A stretch of 64,000 nt of DNA from Turnera subulata (Eukaryota; Streptophyta; Magnoliopsida; Malpighiales; Passifloraceae). A program made the position numbers and the translations under genes. Numbering within the stretch: position 1 is the stretch's first letter; every line of letters starts with the position of its first letter. Of the stretch, positions 42,730 to 53,907 are shown in pieces. The notes below the pieces were generated by a model. It saw nothing but the letters and a program-made list of their open reading frames with translations, was not told the DNA's origin and ran no database searches. Location of the stretch: contig JAKUCV010003535.1 in assembly GCA_028386065.3 (NCBI GenBank), positions 82,501-146,500 of the forward strand, read 5' to 3'.

Positions 42730-44884
42730 CCAACCTTCGAACCGGTCCAGCTAAGACGACAGTAAAGAAGCGCTGTGTGGGAGGCAACCCACAATTTAAG
42801 GTAGTTTTAGTGTTTTGAGTCTTTTATTTTTCTTTATTTTTATTTTTGTTTTTGAGTCTATGCAGATTGCAAGAAGAAGGAGTCTTTCGAGGAGAGATCA
42901 ACCACATCAAGAAGAGACAAGTCGAATTCTTCTTCAAATTGACAAGAGAAGCTTTTCTTAAACTCAAACTTTTACTTTTCTGCGTAATTTGTGTGATGAT
43001 TTGCTTGAGTGCTTTGTTGGATTTTATTTGTTTTGATGCATTCATATACATTTAGCACTTACTCTTAGGTTCTGATGGCAAGCTCATAACAAACTAGGTT
43101 AAATTAGAGGAGACAATTTTTAGGACTAGTTTTTAGGATTTTCTTTATTTTTCTAGCACCCTAGGAGTTTTCACTTTTCCTTAGTTTACTTCCTCTCTTA
43201 CTTGGATTATCTTTTCTTATATGCTATACATGTTTTCATCTAAGTTTGAGGAGAGTGTCTCTCCTATGTGCCTATCTTTTTATCCTTTGTTTCTCTTTTT
43301 CTTTGACAATGAGGACATTGTCAGATTTAAGTTTGAGGAGGAACAAATTTCTTTGCAATTTGTTTGTTTTTATTTTGTTACTGTCAATAAAGAGCATGTT
43401 TTTTACTTTAATATATTAACTATGCATATTTTTTTATTCTAGATTACTTAGTAAAAAGCCATTACTTTTTCAAAAAATTGTTTTCAAAATTGTTTTTAAC
43501 TTTATTTTCAAATTGTTTTTCAAAATTGTTTTCCAAAAAATCGACAAAAAAATAAAAGCTTTTCGAAAATACCAAAAAAAAATTTCTTTGTTTTTCAAAT
43601 TGTTTTCAAACTCACCATTCTATGATCAAGATCTTTTTGTTGATGGATAACCAAGAGAGTTACTTTGAGTTTTTGAAATTTTTTTTTTTGATGCAAGAAA
43701 TTTGATTTTTGATTGATCTTGTGTTTATGCTTAGTTGTGATGAATTCATGCAAGTTCTAGTACTCTTTGCCTAGCATTTTACGACACCATATGCATTATT
43801 TTTCAAAATTTTTGACGTCAACATATATGTCCTAGAACAAGTTTTCAGAACTTTTCAAAGCGAATTTTTCTCATAGATGCTCAATGAAAAAGATAATTTA
43901 GGCATTCTTTATTTAAACCAATAAGCCAAATAGCCTACCGTTTATCATTATCCCTTGTAGCTAATTTTTCTTTCTTTACCCACAATTACTCACCTTTAAC
44001 CCTTTGAAACCTTATGGCTACCATTCTTTTCTTTCATTATCTATACCCTATTTTTCAAAGTTCCTTAAGAGATTTTTATTCTATGTTTTTATCAAAATTT
44101 TTCCTATAATAAGTACGATTGTACCGTATCTTTTCACATCCAAGAAGAACTATGCATTAAAGATGTTTGCACTTTCAATTGTTTCAAGTATGTTATGAAA
44201 TGTCAAGCGCAGGAAAAAAAAAACAAAAAAGAAGGAAAAAAAATGGGTAAAAGTCGATTCAAAAAAATTCAGAAAAATTTAAAAAAGAGATAGAAATTGC
44301 GCAATCAGTGTTCCTGAAACAAGATGAATTTCTTTTGATGATCACGTGATGGATGTTACTTCAAGACTTGCACTTTGAGAAATCTTTTCAATCTCTTGAT
44401 AATGCATATTACAATCTTTTCTTAAGTGAATTTTTGAACTTTGATTTCCTATATCCTTTTCTTTGATCAACCTTTACCCAAGACCCCATTACAACCCTTT
44501 GTAAAGTCCTATTGATTTTTTTGAGAGTGTTTATTCATAATAGTGGAGTTAAGGTCTGGAATTTGCCTATGGGACTAGTTTTTCAAATTTTCATGACGTC
44601 AATTCATTCTTGCATGCATATGGGTAGTTGATCTTTGCTAAGTGATTTGTGTGAAAGCTTGTGTGGGTAAGTCTGACTATTGCATGGATGCTTTTTCATT
44701 ATATTTTCTTTCTTTCTTGGCATTTGACCTTAAATGATTTTTTGTAAGCTCTTGGTGATTATCTTGGAAGTCTTGATATGAATTGTTTTTTATTGTGTGA
44801 TTTGGTGGAGAATTTCAAAACCCTCATTTGGTTTATTTTGTTTTATTTGCTTGAGGACAAGCAAAGTTTAAGTTTGAGGAGAAT
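42730..44884 (+). other. 3' non-coding region of F
   Basis: AT-rich DNA of 2.1 kb without a recognisable gene. TTTTCAAA-type words repeat at 43470-43610. It ends GACAAGCAAAGTTTAAGTTT then GAGGAGAAT, the purine-rich primer region directly before the 3' LTR. Long 3' non-coding regions are usual in Athila elements. Confidence 0.75.
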
Positions 44885-46656
44885 TGATAACATCTAAGTG
44901 TTAGTATTTTTATGATGGTTTTGAATGGCTTTTACTATGTATTCTTGGTCAATTATATGTATAATCTTTATATTATTGTGTGTTTTCATGCATTCTGTCA
45001 ATTAATACTTCAATATTGTTGATTAAGTGTTTTTACAGGTGAAAATCGATTTTATTTGAAGAATGGACGCTTTTTAGCCATGTTTGGAAACCAGACCCAA
45101 TTTAGGAAACTTTTCGCAGTGAGCACAGCCGACTATTTTGAAGCTTTCGGGAGTTCTAGGTATCGAAATTAAGTGAGACCAATTGGAGAAGAAAATAGAC
45201 TTCCAGAGCTTTCTATGGATTAAATGTCATAATTTTTGGACATATCTACTGGGAGGAGCACTCAGTCAATTTTGGCCCAGGCAAACATGGATTTTTGCAC
45301 CGACTGAGGCCCAGTATTTCAGCGATATCTTGAGCTACAAAAGTCCAATTGAGGAATTTTTTTTTATGAAAAAGAGAGAATTATCTAGAACGTTGTAGAA
45401 GAACCCAACACCAAGTTTGGATGTCTTCTAGTCGATAAGTGCCGTGAAATTTTCGGATAAAAAAACAGGCAAAATCCAACTTGGATTGCAAGTCAAGGAA
45501 TTCAATTACCATTCAAAGGAGGAGACCCTTGGACGACGTCTAGCACCAAAACCACTATAAATAGACCCTTTGGGGCATCATATTGAGGTGGCCGAGTTCA
45601 GAAGACGAAGCTCTGCCAAATTGTTTAGGGTTTAGGTCACACACACTAATAGGATTAGGGTTTCTTCTCTTTCTCTCTATTAGGTGGTGCTGAATTCTCT
45701 AGCAAGCTCAAAGATTATTCTCCTCAACTTTTTAGAAAGATATTGAAGATCTAGAGACACAAAATCATCAGTTTCAGAAGCACAAAATTCAAGATCAAGG
45801 AGCAGCAGAAGTCGACACCAGTCTTTCTGGAGAAATCCACTGCACCTTCTCCTTTATTCGGTTTTTCTGTTATTTGATTCCATGATGAATTCTTGTGTTG
45901 ATTTTGTTTTTATTATTTTTATGAGGAACTAATCTCTTAATCTAGGATTAGGGATGTAGCCAATTACTCTAATGTTTTTATAATTATATTCGGATGTTGT
46001 TCTTGGAATCTGTTGTATTTGTTTGATCTATGTGTGCTGAATTATTTGTTGCTTGCTTGATGGCCAAGTTTACATTAATTTAGATCTGAATCTTTGTTGA
46101 TGGCAACATCCGAGAGCTGAGTTATTGATAAGGTTTTAGATCTGAACATCATAGATTGATTAGAAGACTAGAGATGCGAAAGCTGATAGTTATTCTTAAG
46201 GTTGATAAATTGTCTATGCTTAATGAATTTAGTTACAAACTGTGCTAGTGAGAACTAGGTAGTTATGGACTGAATAATTAATTCAACATGCGAGAGCTGA
46301 GAGTTAATACTTTAAGACAATTAGCCTACAATAATCAATAGACATCCAAGATCATAATCGGATATATTATTTGCATAAGTAGTGATTGCGTGAACCCCGA
46401 ACTCCTAGGTTGTTTTTATTATTGCTTTGCTAGACATAAATCACCCTTGCCGATTTTTTCTTTTTATTTTTATTACTTTGTTTATTTCGATTTTAGCCAC
46501 CAACTCTCGTTAATAATCAATCTTCCTAAATAATCACAAGTTGTTATTGACGTAGTACTTAAGCTGTTCTCTGTGGGATCGACCTTGATTGCTATAACAG
46601 ACACTATGCGCTTGCAGGTTAATCGTAGTGTTTAGTGTGGGTTAAGAACGCTATCA
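44885..46656 (+). repeat. 3' LTR of F
   Basis: The LTR is 1772 bp, from TGATAACATCTAAGTG to AACGCTATCA, followed by caaag and the rest of E integrase. It aligns along its whole length with 37415-39192, with scattered differences that are more frequent in the first half than at the end. Confidence 0.92.
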
Positions 46657-47036
46657 CAAAGTGGCATAAAACACATCTTTCTGACTCCTAGAACACCTCA
46701 ACTGAATGGGGTTGTTGAAAGGAAGAATCTAATTTTGCAAGAAATGGCTAAAACTATGCTTGATCAGCATAAGCTACCTGCACATTTCTGGGCAGAGGGT
46801 GTGAACACAACATGCTATATTTTAAATAGAGTATCCTTACATCCATTGATTGAAAAGACCCCTATTGAGATATGGTTTAATAAGAAACCAAGCATTGGTT
46901 ACTTTCGTGTTTTTGGGTCTAACTGTTACATTCTTAATACTAAGGGCAGTCTGGATAAATTTTATACTAAATCTGATGTTGGTGTGTTTCTTGGATACTC
47001 TCTTAATCGCAAAGCTTATCATGTATTTAACAAGTG
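46657..47036 (+). pseudogene. pol: integrase of E, C-terminal part
   Basis: The frame resumes after F with the caaag duplication. NGVVERKNLILQEMAK carries the catalytic Glu. WAEGVNTTCYILNRVS and YFRVFGSNCYILNTKG follow, the usual copia integrase tail, then FLGYSLNRKAYHVFNK and a stop. Confidence 0.88.
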
Positions 47037-47560
47037 AACTCTAGTTGTTGAAGAAACCAAGCATGTTGTTTTTAATGAGATTGACCCGTATAGTGCAAGT
47101 GACGATGAAGATGCAGATTTTGCACTGGAAGATCAACCACATGTCACACCATGTCAATCTGGAGAACAAGAGGAGGAACTTTCTGAATTAATTCAACCAC
47201 AATTACCTCCTCAGGAACCAGGTGTGCTACCATGCATGGTTGGTGAAAAACCAAATATGGCAGAACAAGGATCCATTTCATAACACACTCATGGTGATAT
47301 TCGAGTGCACAAAGGGCATTCAATTGAGGACATTCTTGGTGACATCACAAGAGGAGTAAAATTGGAAATCTTTGACGAAAATTGGGTCATGGCCATGCAA
47401 GAAGAGCTAAACTGACTCAAATAAAGTGATCTCTAGATGTGTGAATCAACCTGATGACTTCTTTACAAAGCCACTCAAGGAGGATCATTTCATCAAAATC
47501 AGGCTTGAACTTCGTATCTTCCTTTGCCTTATTTTTCTATGCTTATCTGGTTGCTGCATA
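47037..47560 (+). pseudogene. E: integrase-RT linker joined to RNase H tail (RT deleted)
   Basis: The acidic linker (VVEETKHVVFNEIDP) and GDITRGVKLEIFDENWVMAM lead to the N-terminal edge of RT near 47415. The sequence then passes straight to QPDDFFTKPLKEDHFIKIRLEL, the end of RNase H. About 1.3 kb of RT and RNase H is therefore missing relative to D. Confidence 0.82.
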
Positions 47561-49016
47561 AACCATACTTTCATGTATTTATCTTATATGTTCATGCATA
47601 CTCATACCTTAGTATAGTGCAATCATAACACTCACACACGAACATTAAGCATACTAGCGAATGAGCACATGTTCAAGAGGAGTTTATATCATCAAAAAGG
47701 CAAAAAGACGAAAGCGAAGAAAATTTGGTTTCAGGAGAAACCATTATCAGGAAAGGAGATCTGGTTTGTGGAAAAACCATCTGCCAGTGACTATACGATT
47801 CATGTTCCATGATTATTGAAAAAGAAAAAGGAATTTGGTGGTTTATTTTCTGAATTGTTGGCGGAAGAGACTATACCACTTGAGGGTCCGAAAAAGGATA
47901 TGTGAGCTGATTTGGAGAAAGTTGCCCTTGAAATGCAGAAGTTGTAAGATCTGGTTGCTAGAGAAACCAGATACATGGATAAAGAGGCAAGAGAAGTTGA
48001 AAAATCAAAGAAATGAGTCAGAACCAAAGATGTTGATGATTATTGATGATTTTGAGAAAACCATCAGTGAGGAGAATGAAGATAATGATGATTTCGAAGA
48101 TGAACATGCTGATGATAAAGTGGAGCAAAGTCATGGTCTCTTAATCTTGCAAAGTGGTTTGGTTTGGTACCAACCAAATCTGGTTTTCCCATTTGCAATG
48201 ATTCAATTAATTAAAATGGGATTGAAACTGAATGCTGAGGAAGAATGTGAGATTGAAGAAGGTATTCAGTGCAAAGGATGCTAAGTATGATGATCGCACC
48301 ACTGGGGTTCGATTTGTGAAGAAAAATGTTCAAGTTTTGAACAAGGATTTGAACACACTTGAAGATAATGCGATGGAGAAGCTTAATTAGATCATTTCTG
48401 CTATACCTCCAGCTTATTCTTATGAAAAATGAAACCTCTTCAAGATCTGATGCTCCTAGGTTCATGCATTGCATCTAGTATATATTATGGTTTCATATAT
48501 GGTTTTGTTATATGGTTTTTATCGTGGTTTCTATCTTTTGGATATTTGCTTCTGCAAGGATGATGGATATTTTGGTCTTACATGCTATGCTATTTTGGTT
48601 AATATCCCTTATTTGTTGATGCCAAAAGGGGGAGAAAATATGCATGTTGAGCTTATGCAAGAAATGTGGTATTCTTGAACCCCACTTATCCTATTTTGGT
48701 TATAATCCCTTTTTGTTGCTGACAAAATGGGAAGAAATATTGTTGATTTTTGCAGTATACTGGATACTTGCGATCAACTAATCTTTTGTGCAGAAAGTGA
48801 AAAATAAAAGGGGAGACATATAATTGGCTGTTATATGCCAATTCACAAGGAATACTTCATATGTTTTTCAAATCTTATCCTTGTTGAATTACAAAAAAAA
48901 TTTCAAAAGGGGGAGCAACAAAATAGGGGGAGTTCGAGAAAATTATGAGAATATCTTTTGAACTCTTGTTACATAAAAAATCAACACAAATTTTTCATCA
49001 TAAAAAAAGGGGAGAT
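47561..49016 (+). other. 3' region of E with env-like fragment and purine tracts
   Basis: 47835-48284 encodes an acidic fragment (DDFEKTISEENEDNDDFEDE) resembling env-like chains but too decayed to name. TTGATGCCAAAAGGGGGAG at 48616, CAAAAGGGGGAGCAAC at 48904 and a final AAAAAAAGGGGAGAT before 49017 are repeated polypurine tracts. Multiple such tracts are described for Sireviruses. Confidence 0.65.
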
Positions 49017-50035
49017 TGTCGACCAAAAATTAGGGTTAATCACCTGTTAATGATAAACTGTGATTAACCATGTTGATTATCTGATTTTGATGACTAACAA
49101 ATTACAAGTGCGTTGCTAGCTTCGCTTGTGTTGATTTTTGCTTACAGGAAAATTATGGTTTCTGCCAATACCATATCTTGGACACACGACATATGGTTTT
49201 TACCGATATGATATCTGCGAGCTGTCACTTTCAACCTTTTGTGCAAGTTGCATGTGGTCCTCCATGCAATTAAAACCCACTTCCAACGGTTTGAATTGGT
49301 GAACAAGTAAGAGGGAAGACTTTATGGAAGTGCAGAAGATGTTCCCACCTAACTCCCAGTCAACTCGAGAAGGTGGTCCAAACTTTCCAGATTTGATAAT
49401 TCTTTGCAACCAAGGAGTTGACATATATAACGACACCAAACTGAAGCTTTAATGAACTGAACTCAACTGGAGTACAAGGAGCCGTTGCAGGAGCTTATCC
49501 CCTACACTCAGATTCTATAAAGAGAGACGTTTACACCTCTGAAAGATCAACCCAACCATTGAGCAAAATATGAGTTTATACTAGTGCTTACAACTGTTCA
49601 GAATCTGGTTTCTCTAAGAACCAAACAACAGGGTTGTGTGTAAGCAAGTCTTAGTTTAGATTTGCTGGGTACTCAAGTCTATGATTAGATTTGAGGGTAT
49701 GTTAGAGCTTAGCCTGTGAAAAGCTTGTAAAGGTTTGAGCTTAGCCGAGAAAAGCTTGTGATTGTAAAGGTTAAGGTTAAACTCACAAAAACCTAAGGAT
49801 AGTGAGAGTTTGAAATCCTAAAGAAGGGTCCTTTAGGTAGTGGAGGTACCTGGTGAGGAGGAACCACTCTAAGATCACTTATGTCCATTCTCTCTTACTC
49901 TCCTCACTCGCATTCTTGCTCTATATACTCGCTAAGTGCTCAAAAAATTTGGTATCACAGAAACCAAATCTTTCCGCAAGATTTGGTCTCACAAAAACCA
50001 AATCTCACTATCCGGGAAAAGTTTTAAAGCCTACT
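49017..50035 (+). repeat. 3' LTR of E, end truncated
   Basis: It starts TGTCGACCAAAAATTAGGG and aligns with the MITE-free 5' LTR of E. It stops at AAAGCCTAC; the last block ending GGGCCTACA is missing. The missing block is bounded by two GCCTA words, so a short-repeat deletion is likely. D's env-like sequence follows. Confidence 0.85.
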
Positions 50036-52141
50036 GTGTTGAAATCAAATCCTGCTGAATCTAGAATTGTATCTGATGCGCCTACTGAAATTGAAGTAAA
50101 AACCCTAGTTCAGGCAATCCACAATACTTAGAGGAAATTTGGATTGAATGAGGCAAAACAATACTTTGATGCACGTATGAAAAGTATTGTGTAAGAAGAA
50201 GATGGTGAGAAGTTGATAGATGCCATTCTGGTTATTGATGAAACCAAAATTCTAAAACAGAATGAGGAAGGGTGTATGGATATGATTGCTGGCAAAACCA
50301 TATCCTTAGAAGATGTGGAAATTGTTGAGAAGAGCGTGGATGTTCGTGACCTTGCAGCAGCTGAAAACTTAAAAGTGACCACCCGAGATGGTTTTACAGT
50401 CGTTGAGATTCTAAAGATTGAAGAAGGTGCTGAAAAGGAGGCCCTGAAGGCAAATGAAGGTCTGGTTGTAGAGAAACTAAATGATGAGAAATGTGTTGAG
50501 AAAGAAGTTGATGATGAGTCTTCTTCTGATAATGAGAAGGAGTTGGAGAAGCAGTTTGAAAAGTCTGTGTCTACTCGCAAGACTGAAGTACCAAAGAAGC
50601 GGAAGAGAATAGGTGTGGTTTATGCAAAAACCAAACCTCTAGCAATGCGGGAAGCCAAGTGCTCGCCTTCTCGATAGAAGAATTGTGAGGCAAACTAGAA
50701 AGAAGAAGAAGCAGAATACCGGAATCTATCTGATTGATTCTGACTTAGATGTAGAGGTTGCTAAGGCAGAAGCTTCAAAGAAAAGGAAAAGAGTCACGGG
50801 CAGTGATTCTGAAAAGAGAGCATGATAGAAGTCTGCAATCGACGATCTGGTTGCTAAAAAAACAGATCTTGAAGAAGAAGATATGAATGATCTCATCTCC
50901 AAATACTATTTTGATGATGAGAAGAAGAATGATGAAGACAAGGTTGGTTCTGAAGAGTATGGTGAAAAGGACGACCATGATCAAGAGAGTGAGGAAGAAG
51001 AAAAAGAAGAAGGAGAAGGAGAAAATAAAGAGGAAGAAGATGAAGAGAATGATGATGTTGAACAAGAGCAAGCGGATGATGAAGAAGACAAGGATGACAA
51101 TGAGGATGATGCTGATAAGGAGAACGAGGAGTCTGAAAAGGAACAAACAGAGGAAGAAGAAGAGGTTTCTGAGCCTCCAAGGAAAAAGGTCAAGACAAAT
51201 GTCAAGACTAACCCTGATGGGCTGGTCAAAAAGGAAGATGGGACGAAGCAGTACACAACACTCACCAAGGATTACAATTTGGTCTTGAAAGATTTTGAAG
51301 GTCTTGGAATTACTCCTATCCTAAAGCACTTCAAGTTCGACTATCTAGCCACCTTGCAGGTCCAAACGGATGAGGATATTGTGACTGAATTCTATAGGAA
51401 CCTGCATATCAAGATGGACAAAAATAAAATGGTCAACTATCTTGCGAGCACTGTGAAGGGCAAAAGAATCAAGGTGACTGAAGAGATTATCCGAGATGTG
51501 CTGAAGTCCAAGAAAGGGATTAATAAGCACTATGACACTTGGTCAGGGACTAAGGTGAACATCAAAGGAGCTCCCTCTTATAGTCATCAAACAAGATTGG
51601 TGTATGGTTCCAACAAGAAAGGCACATATCAGCAAACTAGTCCTCTTGCTAGAGTTGTATTGTATATGCTCACCCGAGTGATCTTGCCACGTTCTTGGCA
51701 CTTCAATAAGATCTCCCATCATGATCTATGGCTAGTTTCTTGTTTAATGGAGAAGAGTCTAGTTTGTTAAGAGTATCAAGTTCTTCATCATATGGCTCAT
51801 TATAGATCCAGAAGTCATGGACACTTGGTTACCATGATTGCAAAGTGGTTTGGTGTGAAGTCATCTAAGAATTCTAAGCTTCAACCAGTTGCACTCCTTG
51901 ACCGCAAAATCTTATCCAACATGAGTATCAAAATTGGTGCGAATGGGAAATATGAAGTGATTCGTGCTGGTGCTAGTGCTAAGGACATAATGATGGATGA
52001 TCTGAATACAAGGCTGAGTCTTTTAGAAACTGACATGGATGATGTCCGCGGTGACATTGCTGATCTTAAGGAGGAGAAGTTGGCACAATTTCAGCTGGTT
52101 CTTTCTCGTTTCCCTCCTCGAGTATCCTCTGACAATGACTG
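50036..52141 (+). pseudogene. env-like gene of D, C-terminal part
   Basis: The chain begins VLKSNPAESRIVSDAP. It has a strongly acidic Glu/Asp-rich low-complexity tract (50883-51180), basic patches (PPRKKVKTN) and a folded-looking part with FEGLGITPILKHFKFDYLA, DEDIVTEFYRNLHIKM, and VKGKRIKVTEEIIRDVLKS. That part recalls the 'putative plant transposon protein' family found in Sirevirus env-like genes (recognised by pattern only). Stops occur at about 50130, 50192, 50676, 50823 and 51768. No membrane anchor is seen. The C-terminal 51792-52141 piece has a leucine-rich possible coiled coil (DDLNTRLSLLETDMDD). Confidence 0.7.
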
Positions 52142-52935
52142 AAGCCTTTTCAGATCTGATGCTTTTAGGGTTCATGCATTGCATTCATCCTGGTCTTGCT
52201 TATTGATTCTGTTTCTATGGTTCTTATTTTGGGTTGTTTTCGAATATTTCTTTATCTTTTGGGATATTATGGTTGAATACTCGGATATTGCTCTTTTGAA
52301 TGTTTACATCCGCATGATCTTTGCTCTATTCCTATGCTATCTACTCCGTTTCTGTTGATGCCAAAAGGGGGAGAAATCTGTTGTGTGTTGATTAACTTAT
52401 GCAGGAACACTGGTTATGGTTTCTATGAGAAACCAAAATTTTGGAGAAATGTGCACGTATTGCATATGTGTTTGATTGTGCAGGCACTGATTAAAAACAT
52501 TAGTTGATGCTACTACTAATGTGATATGGTTGTTGTTAAAATCATATATGCCTTATGCAGGAAGTGTGGAGCTGAAAATCTGGTTTTATCAAAAACCACA
52601 CTTAAGTCGATGATTTGGTTTCTGCCAAAAACCAAACTTTATGATAATGAATGTTGCGCGACTTTGTATCCGTTATTATGCATTCAACAAATCTTTTGTA
52701 CAGAAAGTCGAAATTAATGGGGAAGATAGATGATTGGCTTGTATATGCCAATATGTATATTCACATGGAATGCTCTATATGTCTTTCTAAACTTACCTTT
52801 GTTGAATTACAAAAATGATTTTAAAAAGGGGAGCAACAAAACAGGGGGAGGTTCGCGATACTTATGAGAATATTTCTTGAACCCTTGTTATATGAAAAAT
52901 CAACACAAATTTGACATCATAAAAAAAGGGAAGAT
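52142..52935 (+). other. 3' non-coding region of D with multiple polypurine tracts
   Basis: TTGATGCCAAAAGGGGGAG near 52356, AAAAAGGGGAGCAACAAAAC near 52823, GGGGGAGG at 52841 and AAAAAAAGGGAAGAT (52921-52935, directly before the LTR) are purine-rich. The last is the functional-position primer for plus-strand DNA. No gene is seen. Confidence 0.75.
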
Positions 52936-53839
52936 TGTTGACCAAAAATTAGGGTTAATCACCTCCTAATGCTTAACTGTGATTAACCAAGTTAATTATC
53001 TGGTTTTGATGACTAACAAATTACAAGTGAATTGCTAGCTTTACTTGTGTTGGTTTTCGCCTGCAAGAGAAATATGGTTTTTATCGATACCATATCTGCA
53101 GAGCTGTCACTTTTAACGTTTTGTGCAAGTTGTGTGTGGTCCTGCAAGCATTTAAATCTCACTTCCAGCCGTTTGAATTGATGAACAAGTAAGAGGGTAG
53201 ACTTTATAGATATGCAGATGATGTTCCCACGTAACTCCCACTCAACTCTAGAAGGTGGTCTAAGGAGCCGTTGCAGGAGCTTTTCCCCCACACTCAGATT
53301 CTATAAAGAGGGACGTTTACTCCTCTAGAAGTTTATCCCAGCTATTGTGTAAAATCTGAGTGTATACTTGAGCTAAAAGATTTGGTATTTGATCTGGTTT
53401 TTGCTTACAGTGCTAATTTGTTTCAAGGGGCAATTTGTAAGCAAGACTTGGTTTAGTTTTGTTGGGTACTCAAGTCTAGGATTAGATTTGAGGGTAGGTT
53501 CAAGCTTAGACTGTGAAAAGCCTGTGTGGGTTAGAGCTTAGCCTACGAAAAGCTTGTAAAGGTTCGAGCTTAGCCTAGAAAAGCTTGTGTTTATAAAGGT
53601 TAAGGTTGATCCCGCAAAAACCTAAGTATAGTGAGTGTTTGAAATCCTAAAGGAAGGAACCTTTAGGTAGTGGAGTACCTGGTGAAGGGGAACCACTCTA
53701 AATCATTTGTGTTCAATCTCTCTCTCTCTCTCTGTTTACTGTACACACTCACTAAGTGCTCGAAAGATTTGATATCGCATAAACCAATTCTCTCTATCCG
53801 AAAAAACTTTTAAGCCTAATTTCACATCTCCCCTTCCCT

Positions 53840-53883
<44 letters not shown>

Positions 53884-53907
53884 TTCTTAGTCACTTTTGG
53901 GCCTACA
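52936..53907 (+). repeat. 3' LTR of D with poly-C expansion
   Basis: It runs from TGTTGACCAAAAATTAGGG to GGGCCTACA, followed by the gatga duplication. A pure run of 43 C occupies 53841-53883 where E has a short CCCCCTCCC block. Compared with D's 5' LTR it retains the true end. Confidence 0.92.

Larger units (their letters stand above)
37415..46656 (+). mobile_element. Athila-like Ty3/gypsy element F, RT-integrase deleted and rearranged
   Basis: F has LTRs of about 1.77 kb, a primer site like that of Athila elements (tRNA-Asp), an Athila-type Gag and protease, and only the C-terminal tail of integrase. RT, RNase H and the integrase core are absent. Between the first LTR and the primer site lies a copy of E integrase DNA (39193-39556) plus a second LTR end. 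F is therefore both non-autonomous and secondarily rearranged. Confidence 0.88.
33912..50035 (+). mobile_element. Sirevirus-like Ty1/copia element E, RT-deleted (with nested F)
   Basis: E is related to D in its LTRs and proteins and inserted in D's env-like gene. It keeps fragments of gag, protease and integrase and the tail of RNase H; nearly all of RT is gone. F interrupts its integrase at 37414. The left boundary follows gaaag (33907-33911), but the matching right copy is not seen, because the 3' LTR lacks its last roughly 45 bp and the neighbouring D sequence may also be trimmed. Confidence 0.85.
26942..53907 (+). mobile_element. Sirevirus-like Ty1/copia element D (with nested E, F and MITE)
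   Basis: D has copia order gag-protease-integrase-RT-RNase H, an extra env-like gene after RNase H, and several purine-rich tracts before the 3' LTR, which together indicate the Sirevirus (SIRE/Maximus) lineage. The perfect gatga duplication and 5' and 3' LTR homology define its ends. Element E interrupts the env-like gene at 33911. Own sequence is about 10.8 kb without E. The end of the 5' LTR and the primer site are deleted, and many stops interrupt the genes, so it is inactive. Confidence 0.9.

Noticed and set aside
50213..51770. Retroviral envelope glycoprotein in D
   Set aside because: No signal peptide, cleavage site or membrane anchor is seen; the chain is acidic and nuclear-protein-like. 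The name env-like reflects position only.
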